A stretch of 10,665 nt of DNA, from positions 1-10,665 of the forward strand of contig CAPHZB010000048.1 of NCBI GenBank assembly GCA_948629335.1. The letters run 5' to 3'. Below are positions 6,834-10,665 of the stretch, one piece after another. Both the position numbers and the translations under genes were made by a program. The number at the start of each line of letters is the position of its first letter. Within the stretch, counting starts at the first letter, position 1. Below the pieces are notes generated by a model. That model saw nothing but the letters and a program-made list of their open reading frames with translations. It ran no database searches and was not told the DNA's origin. This DNA is from an uncultured Bacilli bacterium (GTDB lineage: Bacteria > Bacillota_I > Bacilli_A > RF39 > UBA660).

Positions 6834-6874
6834 ACTACTACTATATACATGATGACATGGTCGATTCGAAACAT
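6821..6874 (-). CDS. 17-residue leader peptide controlling the ABC-F gene
   Basis: The short ORF encodes MFRIDHVIMYIVVVTPA and has a good RBS, AAAGGGAG, 7 nt upstream of ATG. It begins about 18 nt after the predicted transcription start. The hydrophobic run at residues 8-14, with IVVV at 11-14, resembles the macrolide stalling motifs IFVI of ErmCL and IAVV of ErmAL1. If the ribosome paused with Val14 in the P site, its footprint would cover the last three codons and stop, which are exactly pairing segment 1 of the downstream hairpin. The peptide itself is probably of no other use. Known ABC-F genes such as vmlR and msrD are induced through similar leaders; the stalling role here is inferred. 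Confidence 0.68.
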   Translation of the reverse strand: MFRIDHVIMYIVVVTPA

Positions 6875-6898
6875 AGCAATACTCCCTTTCTTTTCATT

Positions 6899-6926
6899 AT
6901 TATAACACTCCTTTTCTAAAGAACAA
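6899..6926 (-). promoter_or_regulatory. Promoter of the ABC-F leader transcript
   Basis: On the minus strand an exact extended -10, TGTTATAAT (6907-6899), has a weak TTGTTC -35-like hexamer at 6926-6921 with a 16-bp spacer. The start is predicted near 6892. It therefore drives a transcript that begins just before the leader RBS. An AAAAGGAG motif and ATG that straddle this promoter look like a gene start, but the ATG at 6897 would precede the transcript. Confidence 0.62.
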
Positions 6927-6953
6927 AGGTTTCTATGCAATTTTTTTCATTTT

Positions 6954-7793
6954 CTATCGTTCTCCTATATTATCAATAATTTCATATGTTTTATATTTAC
7001 ATATTTTATCATCCAGTTTACAAATTGTTGCTTGTGAAATATCTATATTTTTACTTAAAGTAATTAATTTTTTGTTTTTATCAATTGTACATACATGTTG
7101 TTCTAAAAGATATGTAAGTTTAGTTTCAGGATTCTTTTTCTTATAGTCTTGTATAGAACCATACATAAGTATCTTCTCTGCTGTACATTTGCCTATTTTA
7201 GGAACACCAGTAATATTATCACTTTTGTCTCCAACAAGTGCCTTATACTCAACAAATTGTTTTGCTGTTACATTATACTTTTTTACTACCTCCTCTAAAG
7301 TATATAGTACACTTCTTTTTCCCCTCTCCACATAAAGAAAAGTTTTATTATCTACTAACTGTATAAGGTCAGAATCCGTAGACAGAATAATAAAAGTATA
7401 CTCTTTATTCTTATTCTGATAAATAAAAGAGGCAATATAATCATCTGCTTCGTTATCAGCTACTTCCATATGAAATATATTTAAATAATCAAGCGCCTTA
7501 TAAATCATAGGCAATTGATAAAATGGATTATTCTCTTCCCCTAAGGTATCATAATTCTTCCTATTTCCCTTATAATTTTGATCCCATTTTACATTCTCAT
7601 TCTTACTTGTTTCACTATCAAATAAAACAAGCACTATATCGGGTTCCAATTGATGAATAACTTTTTTTAAATTGCCAAGAAAACCAACTAATCCTCTAAT
7701 TTCCTTTCCTTTTGAATTCTTAATCGAATTTGGAATCCCAAAAAACATTTTAAATAATAAATTGTGTCCATCTACTAATAAAATTTTCTCCAT
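6954..7793 (-). CDS. Stand-alone 5'-3' exonuclease (Pol I N-terminal-like, FEN superfamily)
   Basis: This 279-residue protein matches the 5' nuclease domain of DNA polymerase I with no polymerase part, as in YpcP/ExoIX-type proteins that remove RNA primers or flaps. Metal-binding acidic residues are present: Asp8 (LLVDGHNLLFK), Asp59 (LFDS), Glu115, Asp117 and Asp118 (NEADDY), Asp140 and Asp142 (STDSD), Asp189 and Asp192 (GDKSDN). The helical arch motif YKGNRK (74-79) and the H3TH DNA-binding segment TGVPKIGKCTAEKIL (195-209) follow in the usual order. An AGAGG RBS lies 5 nt before ATG. A terminator separates it from the peptidase gene upstream, and no strong promoter is obvious in the 73-nt gap, so it may depend on read-through or a weak promoter. 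No terminator follows, so its transcript may enter the ABC-F leader. Confidence 0.88.
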   Translation of the reverse strand: MEKILLVDGHNLLFKMFFGIPNSIKNSKGKEIRGLVGFLGNLKKVIHQLEPDIVLVLFDSETSKNENVKWDQNYKGNRKNYDTLGEENNPFYQLPMIYKALDYLNIFHMEVADNEADDYIASFIYQNKNKEYTFIILSTDSDLIQLVDNKTFLYVERGKRSVLYTLEEVVKKYNVTAKQFVEYKALVGDKSDNITGVPKIGKCTAEKILMYGSIQDYKKKNPETKLTYLLEQHVCTIDKNKKLITLSKNIDISQATICKLDDKICKYKTYEIIDNIGER

Positions 7794-7807
7794 AACAACC
7801 TCTTTCT

Positions 7808-7839
7808 AAAAAAGATAGCTATATATAGATACGCTATCT
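7808..7839 (-). terminator. Intrinsic terminator after the M3 peptidase gene
   Basis: On the minus strand AGATAGC (7839-7833) and GCTATCT (7819-7813) form a 7-bp perfect stem around a 13-nt loop, and the 3' arm runs into a six-T tract (7813-7808). It lies 28 nt past the peptidase stop and 15 nt before the exonuclease start, so it should separate or attenuate the two genes. Confidence 0.68.
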
Positions 7840-7846
7840 CTAGGCC

Positions 7847-7860
7847 CAGCCAACTGGCTG
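7847..7860. repeat. GC-rich dyad between peptidase and exonuclease genes
   Basis: CAGCCA (7847-7852), 2 bp, TGGCTG (7855-7860) is a perfect inverted repeat within an unusually GC-rich patch (TAGGCCCAGCCAACTGGCTG) for this AT-rich region. It lies just after the peptidase stop and before the terminator hairpin. In RNA it could form a 5-bp hairpin with a four-base loop; as DNA it could bind a regulator of the exonuclease gene. Function not known. Confidence 0.4.
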
Positions 7861-7866
7861 AATATC

Positions 7867-9609
7867 TCATTTTTTTAACAATTTTTTTAATTCTTGTATG
7901 TTTTCTTCTAGAATGTCAAATCCATATTCAATAATATCTGGATTTGTTAAATCAATGGAAAGTATTTTTAATAGTTCTAATGGATACAAGCTACTTCCAG
8001 AAGATAAAAATTTCAAATAGTTTTCTATATTTACAGTCTTCTCATCAAGTAAAAAATGAACGGCACTACTTGCTATTAAAAGACCTGTTGCATATTTATA
8101 TGGATAATAGCTCCATCTATACAAATGCCCTAGTCTTGTCCATTCTATATTTGCAATCTCATCATAAGAAACAACATCCCCATAATATTTTTTTATTATT
8201 TCTCCATATTTTTTTGATAATAGCGAAGATGTCAAGTCATTAGATTGTTTTTCTTCATATAATTCATTTTCAAATTCAGTATACATAGTTTGCTTGAATA
8301 CATATGTAAAATAGTTCTCAATTCCTTTACTTAAATAAAATATTTTTTCTTCTTTTGTTTTTGCATTTTTAAGTAAATAACGATTAAGTAAAATCTCATT
8401 GATGGTTGATGCTATTTCTGCGACAAAGATAGTACTATCCTCATATAAAAATGGAAGATTTTCCTTGGAAAAATAGTAATGAACTATATGACCTATTTCA
8501 TGAATCATATTTTTTAAATCACCATAGGCTCCTCTAAAATTCATAAAAGAATAAGTGTTCCATGAAAATGTAATGGATTGGTGTTTATCTTCATCTGCCT
8601 CTGCATCAATATGTCCATCTAGTAAAATATCTACAACCTGTAAGTATTTTTCACCAAGTGGTTTTAGGGCTTCTTTTATGATTTCAATTGCTTCCGAAAT
8701 GGTATATTTGGTCTTTAAATCACTATCAAGCGTTACACCAAAATCATATAAATGTGGATCATCAATTTCTAAAAACTCTGCTTTTAATTTTAGGTATTCT
8801 TGCATAAGATACTTTTTTCGATGTACCGCTTCAATTAAGGAAGAAATTATTTTAGGATCAATATTTTCTTCATAAAGGGCTTTTTCTAAAATAGACTGGT
8901 ATTGTTCTAGTTTCGCATTTTCAATTCTATATCCATAGATGTCATTCAAAATGGTTGCGAACTCTTCTTCACTTTCCTTAAAGGATTGATTAACGGTAAA
9001 GTAAGTTTGTTTTCTAGTCTCCCTATCTCTTGAGGCCATATATTTGGCAAATGTAGAAGCGGTAATTTCCTGCTTTTTCCCATCAATTTCAATCTCACCA
9101 TAATTGATATCTCTTAATTTTGCATTATAGTTCGACAATTGCTCATTAATTAAATCACAATTTTCATTTATTTTTTTATTGATTTCCTCGTTTTGAACAT
9201 GTTCTTGCATACGAAATAAATTAGATAATGACTGTTCATAAATTTGTAAATCTTTATTTTTCTGAATAAATGCTACGATTTGCTCTTGTCCTAAATCTAG
9301 TATTTTCTGATTAACAAAACCGAGCCGTAGATTTATTTCATTATGAAAAGTTTCAGCAACTCTTTTTAATTCGATACATTCTTCATCTTTTATATTCTTA
9401 TAGTATCGCAAAGATCCATAAATGAGTATATTGTTCGTTTGTTCTTTAATTTCTTCTCTTTTGTTTAAAAGTTCTAATAAAGATTTATCATCTAAACAAG
9501 AATCCTTCCCTTCTTCTAGTATACAAATCATTTGTTTAATATCTTCCATTTTCTTATAAAATGCAGCACTATTTTCAAAAAAGAAAGTCAAATCCCACGT
9601 TAAATGCAT
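7867..9609 (-). CDS. M3B family oligoendopeptidase (PepF-like zinc metallopeptidase)
   Basis: This is a 580-residue cytoplasmic peptidase of the M3 family, near the usual length of about 600. The zinc site is HEIGH (370-374) in KNMIHEIGHIVHYYF, with the third ligand probably Glu398 in FVAEIASTINEILL (395-408). The conserved C-terminal segment GHLYRWSYYPYKYATG (494-509) contributes the substrate-stabilising His and Tyr residues of the family. The N-terminal half is helical and charged, as in PepF proteins that cover the active-site groove and restrict activity to short peptides. No signal peptide is present, so a role in peptide recycling or turnover of processed signal peptides is likely by family. 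The start is ATG with GAGGTGAT (9620-9613) 3 nt upstream. It is transcribed from the divergent promoter region shared with the lipoprotein gene. Confidence 0.93.
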   Translation of the reverse strand: MHLTWDLTFFFENSAAFYKKMEDIKQMICILEEGKDSCLDDKSLLELLNKREEIKEQTNNILIYGSLRYYKNIKDEECIELKRVAETFHNEINLRLGFVNQKILDLGQEQIVAFIQKNKDLQIYEQSLSNLFRMQEHVQNEEINKKINENCDLINEQLSNYNAKLRDINYGEIEIDGKKQEITASTFAKYMASRDRETRKQTYFTVNQSFKESEEEFATILNDIYGYRIENAKLEQYQSILEKALYEENIDPKIISSLIEAVHRKKYLMQEYLKLKAEFLEIDDPHLYDFGVTLDSDLKTKYTISEAIEIIKEALKPLGEKYLQVVDILLDGHIDAEADEDKHQSITFSWNTYSFMNFRGAYGDLKNMIHEIGHIVHYYFSKENLPFLYEDSTIFVAEIASTINEILLNRYLLKNAKTKEEKIFYLSKGIENYFTYVFKQTMYTEFENELYEEKQSNDLTSSLLSKKYGEIIKKYYGDVVSYDEIANIEWTRLGHLYRWSYYPYKYATGLLIASSAVHFLLDEKTVNIENYLKFLSSGSSLYPLELLKILSIDLTNPDIIEYGFDILEENIQELKKLLKK

Positions 9610-9626
9610 AACATCACCTCAATAAA

Positions 9627-9635
9627 AGTATAACA
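9627..9635 (-). promoter_or_regulatory. Extended -10 for the M3 peptidase gene
   Basis: On the minus strand TGTTATACT (9635-9627) is a good extended -10; no recognisable -35 hexamer is seen. The predicted start, near 9620, would be at the first base of the Shine-Dalgarno sequence, giving a very short leader. The dyad at 9650-9672 lies over the -35 zone. Confidence 0.45.
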
Positions 9636-9649
9636 CAAAAATAAATGTA

Positions 9650-9672
9650 TTTTCTATCTTTCTGATAGAAAA
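9650..9672. promoter_or_regulatory. Perfect 9-bp-arm dyad in the divergent promoter region
   Basis: TTTTCTATC (9650-9658), loop TTTCT, GATAGAAAA (9664-9672) is a perfect inverted repeat. It overlaps the -35 zone of the peptidase promoter and ends 26 bp before the -35 of the lipoprotein promoter. Neither strand has a T-run directly after it, so a terminator is unlikely. A binding site for a dimeric regulator is the simplest reading. Confidence 0.45.
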
Positions 9673-9697
9673 ACCATTTTGATTTATAGGGGACAAT

Positions 9698-9726
9698 TTG
9701 ACAAGATAAAAAAAACATGATAATAT
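9698..9726 (+). promoter_or_regulatory. Sigma-A-type promoter of the lipoprotein gene
   Basis: TTGACA (9698-9703), a 17-bp spacer and TAATAT (9721-9726), with an upstream TGA making TGATAATAT, form a good extended -10 promoter. The start should lie near 9733, just before the AAGGGGG RBS at 9738-9744. Confidence 0.75.
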
Positions 9727-9753
9727 ACAGTCCATCGAAGGGGGAATTTTAAA

Positions 9754-10299
9754 ATGAGTTTATGGAAAAACAAGGTAACAGCCATAGGAATAGCTACTGC
9801 TTTAGCTGCAACTGCACTAACTTCCTGTCCATCTGGGCAACCAGTTTCAAAAGTAAAAAAGGGAAAGGAAATAGCACACTCAAATATGAAAGAAGCTGAG
9901 AATGAAGAGATTCCTGTTTATTCTACAATTACTGTTCAAAAAGCTAATGGAGAAACGATTGAAACAAGTGCTCTATCTACTATGCTTTACCAAACACCTG
10001 AAGAAGAAAGAGAAACATTATTGATGTATTTAGAAAAGGAAGAAGGAAATAAAACATATTATACAAGTATTACAAATCCTCAAATTGGTGTTATTCAAAC
10101 GGTTGATGAGGAGGGTGTAAATTACCAAATGTATGATATAACTTCAGAACAAGATAACGTTTTATTTGAAAATGAAGTAATTTTTATGGCTACTTGCATT
10201 GGAATTAACTCTATTACTTATGAACTAGCTCTGATAGCAGAAACAGAAGAAAACGAAAGATTAAATGAATTACATGATGTAAAATCATTGCAAAAATAA
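9754..10299 (+). CDS. Putative lipoprotein of unknown function
   Basis: This 181-residue protein has a lipoprotein signal peptide: a basic start with Lys5 and Lys7, a hydrophobic Ala-rich core at 8-21, and a lipobox LTSC with Cys25. The mature part begins PSGQPVSK, a short flexible linker, and continues as an acidic, mostly soluble domain with a beta-like stretch at about 53-70 (IPVYSTITVQKANGETIETS), an acidic helix (PEEERETLLMYLEKEEG, 82-98), and a more hydrophobic segment with Cys148 near 140-162. I recognise no family. RBS AAGGGGG lies 9 nt upstream of ATG. It is transcribed alone, divergently from the M3 peptidase, and closed by a terminator. Surface anchoring is inferred from the lipobox; role unknown. 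Confidence 0.75.
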   Translation: MSLWKNKVTAIGIATALAATALTSCPSGQPVSKVKKGKEIAHSNMKEAENEEIPVYSTITVQKANGETIETSALSTMLYQTPEEERETLLMYLEKEEGNKTYYTSITNPQIGVIQTVDEEGVNYQMYDITSEQDNVLFENEVIFMATCIGINSITYELALIAETEENERLNELHDVKSLQK

Positions 10300-10329
10300 T
10301 TTTTTGCACAAAACTATTATTTTATGAAC

Positions 10330-10352
10330 AAATACCTTAATGGTATTTTTTT
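10330..10352 (+). terminator. Intrinsic terminator of the lipoprotein gene
   Basis: AAATACC (10330-10336), loop TTAAT, GGTATTT (10342-10348) form a perfect 7-bp stem merging into a seven-T run ending at 10352. It lies 30 nt after the stop codon. Confidence 0.8.
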
Positions 10353-10414
10353 GTTATCTATGTGCATCATAATTAAACGAATACTTACAGGATTAACTTT
10401 TCTCAAGCACAAAT

Positions 10415-10437
10415 AAAAAACCGTTGAATTTCAACGG
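10415..10437 (-). terminator. Intrinsic terminator of the tRNA-Ile gene
   Basis: On the minus strand CCGTTGA, loop AAT, TCAACGG form a perfect 7-bp GC-containing stem followed by six T (10420-10415). It lies 12 nt past the encoded CCA, closing a single-tRNA transcription unit. Confidence 0.88.
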
Positions 10438-10449
10438 ACTAAAATCTAA

Positions 10450-10526
<77 letters not shown>

Positions 10527-10551
10527 ATTAAATTTAATAGATTACTATTAA

Positions 10552-10580
10552 AGTATATATTATTTTTTCTATTTTGACAA
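10552..10580 (-). promoter_or_regulatory. Promoter of the tRNA-Ile gene
   Basis: On the minus strand TTGTCA (10580-10575), a 17-bp spacer and TATACT (10557-10552) form a near-consensus promoter. Initiation near 10545 would give about 19 nt of 5' leader for RNase P removal. Confidence 0.8.
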
Positions 10581-10602
10581 TAGTTTTTGAATATTTTTTT
10601 TA

Positions 10603-10665
10603 TTATTTTCGTAACTGTTCACACCCTAGAGGAATAAGCACGAAAAAGGCAATCAAAATTATTGA
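10603..10665 (-). CDS. Possible C-terminal end of a membrane protein (partial)
   Basis: One minus-strand frame is open from the window edge for 20 codons, reading SIILIAFFVLIPLGCEQLRK, and ends in two successive TAA codons. The hydrophobic run with a basic tail looks like the end of a last membrane segment. However, a 20-codon open stretch can occur by chance and no start is visible, so this is only a candidate for a gene that lies mainly outside the window. Confidence 0.3.
   Translation of the reverse strand, partial: SIILIAFFVLIPLGCEQLRK

Noticed and set aside
6844..6897. Alternative 17- to 18-codon ORF starting at ATG 6897 with AAAAGGAG upstream
   Set aside because: Its start codon lies directly against the extended -10 box and would precede the predicted transcription start. 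The +1-shifted ORF from 6874 has its own RBS and fits the hairpin geometry.
8555..8875. 106-codon plus-strand ORF inside the M3 peptidase gene
   Set aside because: It is antisense to the conserved peptidase reading frame and rich in Ser, Phe and Cys as expected for a shadow frame.
10370..10426. 18-codon ORF (ATG at about 10361) between the lipoprotein terminator and the tRNA terminator
   Set aside because: No Shine-Dalgarno sequence or promoter precedes it, it starts right after a terminator T-run, and its end approaches the tRNA terminator.

Overview
The window looks like the chromosome of a low-GC, AT-rich Gram-positive bacterium (Bacillota, probably Bacilli or a gut Erysipelotrichia/RF39-like lineage). 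Signs are strong GGAGG-type ribosome binding sites, consensus and extended -10 promoters, many intrinsic terminators, a DUF975 membrane protein, a DUF1287 protein, an ABC-F factor and an M3 oligopeptidase. TGA serves as a real stop (the ABC ATPase and the M3 peptidase both end on it), so this is not a code-4 mollicute. No transposase, integrase, phage gene, CRISPR array or long repeat is visible.

Layout. Positions 74-758 hold a single plus-strand gene for a DUF975 membrane protein. It ends in a hairpin shared with the convergent operon. Positions 747-4806 (minus strand) hold a three-gene operon: MacB/LolD-type ABC ATPase, 877-residue FtsX-type permease, and a membrane-anchored DUF1287 (NlpC/P60-like) protein. 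These genes overlap by 4 and 1 nt, and a near-perfect sigma-A promoter with a dyad operator candidate at the start site precedes them. Positions 4866-4981 (minus) hold a 30-residue single-span membrane peptide gene with its own RBS and terminator.

Positions 5103-6926 (minus) hold an ABC-F ATPase of the antibiotic-resistance (ribosome protection) type. In front of it lies a 5' leader with a 17-codon upstream ORF (MFRIDHVIMYIVVVTPA), competing hairpins and an intrinsic terminator. This is the most interesting element of the window: it looks like a drug-responsive ribosome-mediated attenuator, and the IVVV run resembles the stalling motifs of macrolide-sensing Erm leader peptides. Positions 6954-7793 (minus) hold a stand-alone Pol I-type 5'-3' exonuclease. 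Positions 7867-9609 (minus) hold an M3B oligoendopeptidase, separated from the exonuclease gene by a terminator.

Positions 9610-9753 are a divergent promoter region with a 9-bp-arm dyad. It serves the peptidase on one side and an unrecognised lipoprotein (9754-10299, plus) on the other. A tRNA-Ile(GAU) gene with encoded CCA, promoter and terminator lies at 10415-10580 (minus). The right edge may catch the last 20 codons of a membrane-protein gene.

Apart from the translationally coupled ABC/DUF1287 operon, these are mostly individually controlled genes for envelope, translation and peptide-turnover functions.
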